This document shows positions 50,561 through 58,397 of a DNA stretch of 64,000 bases, in pieces (position 1 is the first letter of the stretch; the number at the start of each line of letters is the position of its first letter). The DNA comes from Myxococcus xanthus (lineage in GTDB: Bacteria > Myxococcota > Myxococcia > Myxococcales > Myxococcaceae): the NCBI RefSeq assembly GCF_900106535.1, contig NZ_FNOH01000015.1:1-64000 (forward strand), read 5' to 3'. Below the pieces are notes generated by a model that made no database searches, was not told where the DNA came from, and saw nothing but the letters and a program-made list of their open reading frames with translations. Made by a program: the position numbers and the translations under genes.

Positions 50561-50580
50561 GACAACGGGAGTCGTACGTC

Positions 50581-50901
50581 ATGTCCTGGATTCTACTCGT
50601 CATCGCGGGGTTGCTCGAGGTCGGTTGGGCCATCGGTCTCAAGTACACCGAGGGCTTCACCCGGCTGGTACCAAGCGTCCTCACGGGCGGCGCCATCGTC
50701 GCCAGCATGGTGCTTCTGGGGATCGCCACGAAGAACCTGCCCATTGGCACGGCCTATGGTGTTTGGGTCGGCATTGGCGCCGTGGGCGCGGCCATCATGG
50801 GCATCGTGCTCTTCAATGAGCCGGCCACGCCCGCGCGCGTGTTCTTCCTGGTGCTGCTCCTCACCTCCATCGTGGGCTTGAAGGTCACCAGCGGCCGGTA
50901 G
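50581..50901 (+). CDS. Guanidinium exporter, SMR family (Gdx/SugE)
   Basis: The product is 106 residues with four transmembrane helices. Residues known to shape the guanidinium site in Gdx-Clo are all present at the same numbers: Glu13, Trp16, Ser42, Tyr59 and Trp62; the [14 protein letters not shown] helix is diagnostic of the Gdx branch rather than the EmrE multidrug branch. It exports guanidinium in exchange for protons as an antiparallel dimer in the inner membrane. The guanidine-III riboswitch right upstream gives an independent reason for this assignment. The ribosome site GGGAG is nine bases before the ATG. The usual symbols gdx or sugE apply. Confidence 0.95.
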   Translation: MSWILLVIAGLLEVGWAIGLKYTEGFTRLVPSVLTGGAIVASMVLLGIATKNLPIGTAYGVWVGIGAVGAAIMGIVLFNEPATPARVFFLVLLLTSIVGLKVTSGR

Positions 50902-50962
50902 GTGGCCCTTCGGTGCTGATTTCCCAGGCGCTGCCTTGTAGGCAGCGCTACACGTGGGAGTC

Positions 50963-52162
50963 ATGCGCGATGCGTTCCTGGGTGGAGGTCGTCCGAAGCG
51001 GCGGGGCCTGTGGCGGTATGCCCTGGGCGTGATGGGGCTGGGCGCGGGCGTGGGTGCCCTCCTCACGTGGACGACGACGGACGGCCTCCAGTCTTTCGGG
51101 GCGCGGGCAGATGGGGCGCGCCTGGAGCGGATGAAGGCATCGTCGCGCTACCAGGCCGGCATCTTCATCAACACCGCCGGTGCCAGGCTGCCGCAGAATG
51201 GGCCGGACTGGGGCACGTTGAAGGAGATGCTCTTCGGCACCCAGCAGCGTACGCCGCCGTCCGCGCTGCCCATGGAACGGGACGTGGCCGCGGCGCTGGC
51301 GAAGCCGCCGGAGAGCGGCCTGCGCGTGACGTGGCTGGGCCACTCCTCGCTGCTGGTGGAGATTGACGGCTTCCGCATTCTCACAGACCCCATCTGGGGC
51401 GAGCGCGCGTCGCCGTCCACCATTGCTGGGCCCAAGCGGTTCCATCCGCCTCCGCTTCCGCTGGAGGCGCTGCCGGACGTGGACGCGGTGCTGCTGTCGC
51501 ATGACCACTACGACCACCTGGACATGCCCACCATTCGGGCGCTGGTGCCGCGTCAGGTGACGTTCTACGCGCCGCTGGGCGTGGGAGCGCACCTGGAGAA
51601 GTGGGGCGTTCCGGCGGAGCGCGTGGTGGAGCTGGACTGGTGGCAGGAGGTGTCACTGGGGGAGGGGGAGGGCCGCCTGCGCATGGTGGCCACGCCCGCG
51701 CAGCACTTCTCCGGCCGGGGCCTGACGGACCGCAACAGCACGTCCTGGACGTCGTGGACGCTGCTGGGCTCGCAGCATCGGGTCTTCTTCAGCGGGGACA
51801 CGGGGCTGACGGAGGAGTTCGCGGAGGTAGGGCGCCGCTTCGGTCCGTTCGACGTCACCATGTTCGAGGTGGGCGCCTTCCATCCATCTTGGGGAAGCAT
51901 CCACCTGGGGCCGCAGCAGGCGCTGAAGGCGCATGAGATGGTGCGGGGGCGCACCTTGCTGCCCATCCACTGGGGGACGTTCAGCCTGGCGCTGCACGCC
52001 TGGGATGCGCCCGCGAACGAGCTGGCGGCCGGGGCGCGCGAGCGGGGCGTGAGTCTGCTCACGCCCGTCTTGGGCCGCCCCGTGGAACCGACGCGGGAGC
52101 GCGCGGACACGGCGTGGTGGAGCACGGTGCAGGCCGCTGCTGTCGTTGGCGACGCGCCTTGA
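50963..52162 (+). CDS. Metallo-beta-lactamase-fold hydrolase (NAPE-PLD/UlaG-like)
   Basis: The product is 399 residues. Two starts are possible, GTG 50954 and ATG 50963; neither has an ideal ribosome site, and I prefer the ATG. An N-terminal hydrophobic helix (WRYALGVMGLGAGVGALLTW) anchors or exports the protein. The catalytic fold shows VTWLGHSSLLVEIDG, SHDHYDHLD (the HxHxDH metal motif), TPAQHFSGRG, FFSGDTG and PIHWGTF. This set is typical of N-acyl-phosphatidylethanolamine phospholipase D-like hydrolases, so a lipid phosphodiester substrate is possible. Neighbours give no further clue. Confidence 0.88.
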   Translation: MRDAFLGGGRPKRRGLWRYALGVMGLGAGVGALLTWTTTDGLQSFGARADGARLERMKASSRYQAGIFINTAGARLPQNGPDWGTLKEMLFGTQQRTPPSALPMERDVAAALAKPPESGLRVTWLGHSSLLVEIDGFRILTDPIWGERASPSTIAGPKRFHPPPLPLEALPDVDAVLLSHDHYDHLDMPTIRALVPRQVTFYAPLGVGAHLEKWGVPAERVVELDWWQEVSLGEGEGRLRMVATPAQHFSGRGLTDRNSTSWTSWTLLGSQHRVFFSGDTGLTEEFAEVGRRFGPFDVTMFEVGAFHPSWGSIHLGPQQALKAHEMVRGRTLLPIHWGTFSLALHAWDAPANELAAGARERGVSLLTPVLGRPVEPTRERADTAWWSTVQAAAVVGDAP

Positions 52163-52336
52163 TGTATCGCCGAGGCCCCGACGTCACCCGGAGTCAGTCG
52201 GTACCCTGACAATCACGTCCTGAACAATCGGTGGCCGCGTATGACTGCTTTGTCGTGCTTCGGCCGGTATGCAAGGTCTCCCGACGATGCATTGAGATGT
52301 CTGTCGTTGGGTATGGGACGTGCAGTGCGGCCGGGT

Positions 52337-53038
52337 ATGATTCGAACAGTACTCGTGGCGATGCTCCTGTTCGCAGGCACCGGGAAGGCTCAAGGCGTGG
52401 AGGCCGCGTCGGTGCCGCAGGCACCTCGCGCGGAGCGTGCCGGGCTGGCCATCTGGACGGCCTCCGTCATCGATTGGAGCCTGCTTCTGGTGGGGCCAAT
52501 CCTGGGCGTGGGCCTCAATGTCGCGCTGCCAGTGGGCATGAACGTGCCTTTGACGGATACAACGGATGGCGTTTTCGAACTCCGACCCATGCTGGCGCGC
52601 AAGAGGTGCACCAACATCCACGGAGACGCCATGCCCCGTTGCGGCACCCTGCAAGCCCTTCGGGCCACGGTGGGCCTGGCGTGGACGCCCTGGCCGGGCG
52701 AGCGGGGCGATGGCTTCTTCATCCAGCCCAAGCTGAGTGGCATGGTGACGCATCAGACCGTGCGTGGGACGGAAATCCCAGTGACGGCGGAGGGCACGAG
52801 GATGGAGACGGGCGGACAGGTCTCCCTCGGGTTCGACGTGGGGTACCGGAAGACGTCCCGCCGCTCGCGTTCTTTCCTGGCTCCGGTGATAGGCGTTGGC
52901 GTGGGCTATAGCTGGAACCAGCAGCGCGGGCGGGTCGACCCGGGATGGCTCTTTGCTCGGGAGCAGGCACGTGGCTGGAAAGACAAGTTCATCGTGGACC
53001 TGAACCTGGACCTCTTGCGGTTCGGGGCCACGTTCTAA
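52337..53038 (+). CDS. Secreted or outer-membrane protein of unknown function
   Basis: The product is 233 residues from ATG 52337 (MIRTVLVAMLLFAGTGKAQG), which begins a clear signal peptide cleaved near residue 20; ATG positions further up (52241, 52313) would place extra residues before it and lack ribosome sites. The mature part has strand-like segments (LLLVGPILGVGLNVALPVGM, ATVGLAWTPW, GFFIQPKLSGMV, QVSLGFDVGYRK, APVIGVGVGYSWN) and ends in LDLLRFGATF, so a beta-barrel or porin-like fold in the outer membrane is likely. Two cysteines lie in CTNIHGDAMPRC. No family recognised. Confidence 0.75.
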   Translation: MIRTVLVAMLLFAGTGKAQGVEAASVPQAPRAERAGLAIWTASVIDWSLLLVGPILGVGLNVALPVGMNVPLTDTTDGVFELRPMLARKRCTNIHGDAMPRCGTLQALRATVGLAWTPWPGERGDGFFIQPKLSGMVTHQTVRGTEIPVTAEGTRMETGGQVSLGFDVGYRKTSRRSRSFLAPVIGVGVGYSWNQQRGRVDPGWLFAREQARGWKDKFIVDLNLDLLRFGATF

Positions 53039-53054
53039 CGACCGCGGGGCTGCG

Positions 53055-53251
53055 TCAGTCGGCGTCGTCGGTGATGTCGAAGTGCAGCACGTCTTCGCGC
53101 GTGGCCAGTTGCGGCAGGTGAAGTCCATGCCCGGCGTGAATTTGCGCTGGGAAAGCAGTCGCCCGTGTCCGCGGAGTAAGGGGTTCCCGAGGGATTGCAC
53201 CCCCGCACGCTGGCGCCCACAATGCGACGCGTCTGGATTGTCAGATGGAGC
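53055..53251 (-). pseudogene. Possible remnant of a frameshifted gene
   Basis: Three minus-strand frames each carry a protein-like segment in a natural order: GCNPSGTPYSADTGDCF (about 53152-53202), KFTPGMDFTCRN (about 53110-53145) and ATREDVLHFDITDDAD ending at a stop (53055-53105). Third positions in the last segment are almost all G or C. If joined by two small frameshifts they would form one short protein starting near the ATG pair at 53246-53251. No family recognised. Chance is possible because GC-rich DNA gives many open frames. Confidence 0.3.
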
Positions 53252-53289
53252 ATCATTTCCCGTTTTGAGCCCGGATCGGGCACGGCCGG

Positions 53290-54822
53290 ATGCGACTCTC
53301 ACTCACCCATAAAATCACCCTGGCGCCCATCATCGTGGCGCTCCTGTTCGTCCTTCTCTCTCAGGGCTACACCGTGCCTCGCCTCCAGGAGGCCTTCGAG
53401 GCGCAGGGGCGGGAGCTGAGCGGCGCGCTGCCTGCGGTGCTCGCCGCCGCGGTGGCGGACGGCATGAAGCGGAGCGCGCACGACGAGGTCCAGCAGACGC
53501 TGGAGGCCGTGGCTCGGCATGGTGGGGCGGCCTACGTCGCCGCGTTCGACGCGGGGGGGACGTTGGTGGGCGTGGCCGGTGAGAAGGCCCAGATGCTACG
53601 GGATGCCCGCGAGCAGTTGAGGTCCTCCGAGGGAGGGCTCGTCCTGCGGGATGGGGACACGGAGCTGCAGGACCTGGTGGCGCCGGTACCAGGTGACGCC
53701 GGCTGGGTCCACGTGGGCTTCGACCGCACCCATGCGCGTGGGCTCGTGGAAGGGGCGCTGGCGAACGTGGGCATCACCGTGCTGGTCGCGCTGCTCGTCT
53801 TCACCGCGGCGGCCTTCCTGGTCAGCCGCGCCATCGTGTCGCCCCTGAACCAGCTCTCCTCCGCGGTCCGCCATATCGCCGAGCGCGGCGACCTGCGGCA
53901 GACTATTCGCATCGACTCGGATGACGAGGTGGGGCAGCTCGCGCGGGCCGTGGGCATGCTGGTGGGCAAGCTGAAGGAGCTGCTGCATCAGCTCCAGTCC
54001 TCGACGGAGCTGCTGAGTGACTCGGTGTCGGGGCTGACGGAGTCGGCGGATCAGCAGAATGAGATGGTGACGCGCCACGCGGCCGCACTCCAGGAGACGC
54101 AGGTGACGGCTCAGGAGATTCGCCAGACGGCGATGCTGGCGTCGGGCTCCGCGGAGTCCGTCATCCAGGTGGCCGAGCGCGCCGAGCAACTGAGCCGCAC
54201 CGGCGAGGAGGCCGTCTCGGCGAGCATCGACGGCATGGAGGAGGTGCGCAATCAGGTGGCAGAGATCGCCGCGCGCATCACCTCCCTGGGCGAGCGGACC
54301 AGGCAGATCAGCGGCATCACCGAGACGGTGAAGGACCTGGCGGACCAGTCCCACCTGCTGGCCGTCAACGCCGCCATCGAAGCGGCGCGCTCCGGGGAGC
54401 ACGGCAAGGGCTTCGTCGTGGTGGCGAAGGAGATTCGTGCGCTGGCGGACCAGTCCATCCGGGCCACCAACCAGGTGCGGCGCATCCTCCAGGACATCAA
54501 TCAGGCCATCATCGGCACGGTGGAGATCACCGTCGAAGGCACCGAGCGCATGGAGGCGGGGCTGGCGCAGGTCCGCACGTCCGGCGAGACGCTGAAGGAG
54601 CTCACCGCCATCGTCGAGGACAGCACCGCGGCGGCGCGGCAGATCGCGCGGACGGTCAGCCAGCAGGCCACGGGCATCGAGCAGATCTTCACCGCGGTCA
54701 ACGAGCTGAACACCCTGATGACGGACACCGTGTCCCGCATCTCCACGACCAGTGACTCCGCCATGTCCCTGAAGATGCTCTCCGAGCGCGTCTCCCAGGT
54801 CGTCCGCGCCTACAACGTCTGA
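53290..54822 (+). CDS. Methyl-accepting chemotaxis protein
   Basis: The product is 510 residues. Layout: short cytoplasmic start and TM1 (KITLAPIIVALLFVLLSQGY, residues 7-26), a periplasmic sensor of about 130 residues with no recognisable ligand motif, TM2 (VGITVLVALLVFTAAAFLVS, about 160-179), a HAMP domain (about 180-235) and a long coiled-coil signalling domain. The hairpin tip is well conserved: LLAVNAAIEAARSGEHGKGF and VVAKEIRALADQS, which bind CheA and CheW. No C-terminal CheR-docking pentapeptide is present (ends VVRAYNV). It is not beside other che genes here, so its array partner genes are elsewhere. Confidence 0.94.
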   Translation: MRLSLTHKITLAPIIVALLFVLLSQGYTVPRLQEAFEAQGRELSGALPAVLAAAVADGMKRSAHDEVQQTLEAVARHGGAAYVAAFDAGGTLVGVAGEKAQMLRDAREQLRSSEGGLVLRDGDTELQDLVAPVPGDAGWVHVGFDRTHARGLVEGALANVGITVLVALLVFTAAAFLVSRAIVSPLNQLSSAVRHIAERGDLRQTIRIDSDDEVGQLARAVGMLVGKLKELLHQLQSSTELLSDSVSGLTESADQQNEMVTRHAAALQETQVTAQEIRQTAMLASGSAESVIQVAERAEQLSRTGEEAVSASIDGMEEVRNQVAEIAARITSLGERTRQISGITETVKDLADQSHLLAVNAAIEAARSGEHGKGFVVVAKEIRALADQSIRATNQVRRILQDINQAIIGTVEITVEGTERMEAGLAQVRTSGETLKELTAIVEDSTAAARQIARTVSQQATGIEQIFTAVNELNTLMTDTVSRISTTSDSAMSLKMLSERVSQVVRAYNV

Positions 54823-54993
54823 CGCCGCCGCAGGAGAAGCGGTGAGCTTCTTCGGCCGCTACGACGCGGACGGAGCGGCCTTCTTCCGTGACGCGTGTTT
54901 CGTGGCGTGGGGGCGCTTCGCTTCCACCCCGTCTTCAGGAGGCTGCTGCGCGGAAGGGTAAGCACGACCCCGGGGGACGGCGAGTCACCTCCG

Positions 54994-55263
54994 TCAGCGG
55001 GACTCCGCCTTCTTGTAGCGCAGGCGCTTCATGGCCTCGAAGCGGGCCCTGTCCTTGGGCGGCGTGGTGGCCACCAGCCCGTCGAGCATGCGCTTCGAGC
55101 TCTGGAAGATTTCCTCGACGGCGACCTCGAAGGCGTCGGTGTTCTGCTTCGACGGCGTCCGCGTCCCGGCAATCTTCCGGACGAATTGAAGCGCCGCCGC
55201 GCGGATGTCGGCATCGGTGGCGGGAGGCGCGAAGTTGAACAGGGGCTTGATGTTCCGGCACAT
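54994..55263 (-). CDS. DUF2277 family small protein
   Basis: The product is 89 residues. The ATG at 55263 (MCRNIKPLFNFAPPATD) gives exactly the start of DUF2277 proteins; a longer open frame adds 12 residues not expected in the family. Conserved parts: IRAAALQFVRKIAG, PSKQN and LLDGLVATTPP with variation. All-helical, cytoplasmic, function unknown. It lies 42 bases after the CzcA stop, so it may be the last gene of the metal-efflux operon or a separate unit. Confidence 0.85.
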   Translation of the reverse strand: MCRNIKPLFNFAPPATDADIRAAALQFVRKIAGTRTPSKQNTDAFEVAVEEIFQSSKRMLDGLVATTPPKDRARFEAMKRLRYKKAESR

Positions 55264-55305
55264 GCCCTCAGGGTAAAGCGAGTCCGGAGAACAGGCCATT
55301 GCGCA

Positions 55306-58300
55306 TCACGGAGTCCTCGTCATGGGCGTGTCCTTCCCGGCACCGAAGACCGAGTAGAGGACTGGGAGCACCACGAGGGTGAGCAGGGTGGACGACAGGA
55401 CGCCTCCAATGACGACCGTGGCCAGGGGCCGCTGGACCTCCGCGCCGACGCCGGTGTTGAGCGCCATGGGCACGAAGCCGATGGCGGCCACCGCGGCGGT
55501 CATCAGCACGGGCCGCAGCCGGGACACGGCCGCCTGGCGAATGGCTTCGCCCAGGGCCTGACCTTGCTCCAGCAAGGCGCGGACCCGTGAGACGAGCACC
55601 ATGTCCCCCAGGACCGAGACGCCCGACAGGGCGATGAAGCCCACGGCGGCGGAGATGGAGAAGGGCAGGCCCCGCAGCAGAAGCGCGAGCACGCCGCCCA
55701 CGAGCGCGAAGGGGACGCCCGCGAAGATGCGCACGGCGTCCAGGACGCGCTGATAGGTGAGGTAGAGCGGCAGGAAGATGAGTGCCAGCGCGACCGGCAC
55801 CACGATGAGCAGGCGCGTCTGTGCGCGTTCGAGGTGTTCGAACTGACCGCCGTAGCGGACGTAGTAGCCCGCGGGCAGCTCCAGCTTCTCATCGAGTGTT
55901 CGGCGGACCTCCGCGACGAAGCCGCCGAGGTCGCGTTCTCGCACGTTGGCCTGGACCACCAGCCGCCGTTTGCCCCACTCGCGCTGGATGGTGGTGGGGC
56001 CGGATGTCTCCTTCATGGTCGTCAGCCGTCCGAGGGGAACGCGCTCGCCGCCGGGCGCGGCCACGGGGATGGTGGCGAGCTTCGTGGGTTCCTCGCGGTA
56101 CTCCTCGGAGAGGCGCACGGCCAGGTCGAAGCGGCGCTCGCCTTCGCGCACCTCCCCGACGATGCGCGTGCCCACTGCTTCCACGACGTCGAGGACGGAG
56201 CGAGCGGGAATCCCGTAACGGGCCACCGCCGCCCGGTCCACCGTGATTTCCAACACGGGCTGGCCCGTCACCTGCTCCACGGTGACGTCGGCCGCGCCGG
56301 GGATGGCCCTCACCAGGGTCTCCAGCTCACGGGCCTTGGCCTTGAGCACGTCGAGGTCATCCCCGAAGAGCTTGATGCCGACGTCGCTTCGCACGCCCGC
56401 GATCATCTCGTTGACGCGCATTTCAATGGGCTGAAGGAAGGCCATGCGCATGCCTGGGAGGTCCGCCAGTTCGGCCTTCATCTCGTTCACCAGCTCCTCC
56501 TGGGTGGTGGCCCGCTTCCACTGCTCCCGAGGCTTGAGGGTGATGAAGACGTCGGAGAGCTCGACGCCCATGGGGTCCGTGGCCACCTCCGCGGTGCCGG
56601 TCCGGGTCCAGACGCGTCGCACCTCGTCTGGGAACCGGGACAGCAGCAGCCGCTCTATCTGGCTGCCGTAGCGGATGGATTCGGAGAGGGAGACCTCCGC
56701 CAGGCGCACGGTGTTGATGACGAGCGTGCCTTCGGACAGGCGGGGGACGAACTCGCTGCCGAGGCGCGTGGCGGCGAGGGTGGCTCCCACGATGAGGAGC
56801 GCGGCGGCGGTCAGGGTGACACGCGCATGGGCCAGCGCCCATTCGAGGACGGGCCGGTAGATTCGTTGGAGCCAGCGCATGAGCCGTGGCTCATGGTGAG
56901 GGCTGCCGCCGCCTCGCTTCAGCGCGAAGGAGGCCAGTACCGGCATCAGCGTCATGGAGAGCAGCGCACTGCCCAGGAGCGCGAAGATGACCGTGAGCGC
57001 CATGGGGCGGAACAACTTCCCCTCCACGCCTTCGAGGGCGAGGATGGGCAGGTAGACCACCATGATGATGAGCTCGCCGAAGAGCGTGGGCTTGCGGACC
57101 TCGACGGCGGCATCCCGCACCACCTCCAGCAGGGAGCGTCCGTCCCGGGCCTCGGAGAGTCGCCGCTCCGCGTTCTCCACCATGATGACGGAGGAGTCGA
57201 CGACGAGCCCGAAGTCGATGGCGCCCAGCGACATGAGCGTGCCGGCGATGCCGAAGCGCAGCATCGCGTTGAAGGCGAACAGGAGCGACAGCGGAATGGC
57301 CGCCGCCACGATGAGGCCGGCGCGCCAGTTGCCCAGGAAGATGAAGAGCACCGCGATGACGAGCAACGCGCCTTCCAGCAGATTGGTCCGCACGGTGCGC
57401 AGCACGTGGTCCACCAGCTCGGTGCGCTCATAGACGGGCTCCACGCGCACGTCCTCCGGCAGCGTCCGCTGGATGTCCTCCAGCCGCTGGGCGAGCGCCT
57501 TCGTCACCGTGTGGGAGTTTTCGCCTACCAGCATGAAGCCCAGGCCCAGCACGGCCTCGCCCTCGCCATCCGCGGTGGTGGCGCCGCGCCGGATTTCATG
57601 GCCCACCTCGACGCGCGCCACGTCCCGGATTCGCACGGGAACGCCGTGGTGCGCCGCGATGACCACGTCCTCGATGGCGTTGCCGTCCGTGAGCACTCCC
57701 ACCCCGAGCACGAGCGTCGCCGCGCCGCCCCGCTCGAGCACGCCGCCCCCGACGTTGGCGTTGTTCTCCTCCAGCGCCCGGTAGATGTCTCCGAGGGACA
57801 GGTTGAACTGCTGCATTCGGAGGGGGTCGACGATGACGTGCCACTGCTTCTCCTCGCCGCCCCAGGCATTCACCTCCGCCACGCCCGGCACGCTGCGCAG
57901 TTGGGGCGCGATGACCCAGTCATGCAGGGTGCGCAGCTCCTCGAGGCTCTTCGTCCGGCTCTTGACGAGGTAGTGGAAAACCTCGCCCAGGCCGGTGGCG
58001 ACGGGCCCGAGCGTCGGGGGCGCGATGCCCGCGGGTAGCTGCACTCGGCTCAGCCGTTCGGACACCTGCTGCCGCGCGAACCACAGGTCGGTTCCGTCTT
58101 CGAACTGGAGGGTGACCTGGGAGAGGCCGAACTTGGAGATGGAGCGCAGCTCGCTGACGCGAGGCAGGCCCGCGAGCGCCTGCTCCACGGGGACGGTGAG
58201 CTGGCGCTCCACTTCGTTGGGCGTGAGCGCCGGTGCGACGGTGTTGACCTGCACTTGCGTGGGCGTCGTGTCCGGGATGGCGTCGATGGGCAGCGCCCGG

Positions 58301-58392
58301 AAGGCGAGCAGACCCGAAATGACGAGGGCCCCCGTTCCCAGGAGGACGGCCCAGCGGTGGGACAACGACCATTCGATGAGCCGGGTGAGCAT
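55306..58392 (-). CDS. Heavy-metal RND efflux pump, CzcA-like
   Basis: The product is 1028 residues, the size of HME-RND transporters. Twelve membrane helices and two large periplasmic loops are arranged in the usual internal duplication. Helix 4 carries GAIDFGLVVDSSVIMVENAE, matching the DFGxxxD...E signature with the proton-relay and metal residues of CzcA (divalent cations such as Zn, Co, Cd) rather than the CusA (Cu/Ag) form. It takes metal from the periplasm and drives it out through an outer-membrane channel using proton influx. Six bases after the adaptor gene stop. No outer-membrane CzcC-type gene is present in this operon. Confidence 0.93.
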   Translation of the reverse strand: MLTRLIEWSLSHRWAVLLGTGALVISGLLAFRALPIDAIPDTTPTQVQVNTVAPALTPNEVERQLTVPVEQALAGLPRVSELRSISKFGLSQVTLQFEDGTDLWFARQQVSERLSRVQLPAGIAPPTLGPVATGLGEVFHYLVKSRTKSLEELRTLHDWVIAPQLRSVPGVAEVNAWGGEEKQWHVIVDPLRMQQFNLSLGDIYRALEENNANVGGGVLERGGAATLVLGVGVLTDGNAIEDVVIAAHHGVPVRIRDVARVEVGHEIRRGATTADGEGEAVLGLGFMLVGENSHTVTKALAQRLEDIQRTLPEDVRVEPVYERTELVDHVLRTVRTNLLEGALLVIAVLFIFLGNWRAGLIVAAAIPLSLLFAFNAMLRFGIAGTLMSLGAIDFGLVVDSSVIMVENAERRLSEARDGRSLLEVVRDAAVEVRKPTLFGELIIMVVYLPILALEGVEGKLFRPMALTVIFALLGSALLSMTLMPVLASFALKRGGGSPHHEPRLMRWLQRIYRPVLEWALAHARVTLTAAALLIVGATLAATRLGSEFVPRLSEGTLVINTVRLAEVSLSESIRYGSQIERLLLSRFPDEVRRVWTRTGTAEVATDPMGVELSDVFITLKPREQWKRATTQEELVNEMKAELADLPGMRMAFLQPIEMRVNEMIAGVRSDVGIKLFGDDLDVLKAKARELETLVRAIPGAADVTVEQVTGQPVLEITVDRAAVARYGIPARSVLDVVEAVGTRIVGEVREGERRFDLAVRLSEEYREEPTKLATIPVAAPGGERVPLGRLTTMKETSGPTTIQREWGKRRLVVQANVRERDLGGFVAEVRRTLDEKLELPAGYYVRYGGQFEHLERAQTRLLIVVPVALALIFLPLYLTYQRVLDAVRIFAGVPFALVGGVLALLLRGLPFSISAAVGFIALSGVSVLGDMVLVSRVRALLEQGQALGEAIRQAAVSRLRPVLMTAAVAAIGFVPMALNTGVGAEVQRPLATVVIGGVLSSTLLTLVVLPVLYSVFGAGKDTPMTRTP

Positions 58393-58397
58393 GGCGG

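Noticed and set aside
52184-53302. A 372-codon minus-strand frame across the secreted-protein gene
   Set aside because: Overlaps a gene with a signal peptide and beta-barrel end; composition is not protein-like apart from the short relic reported separately.
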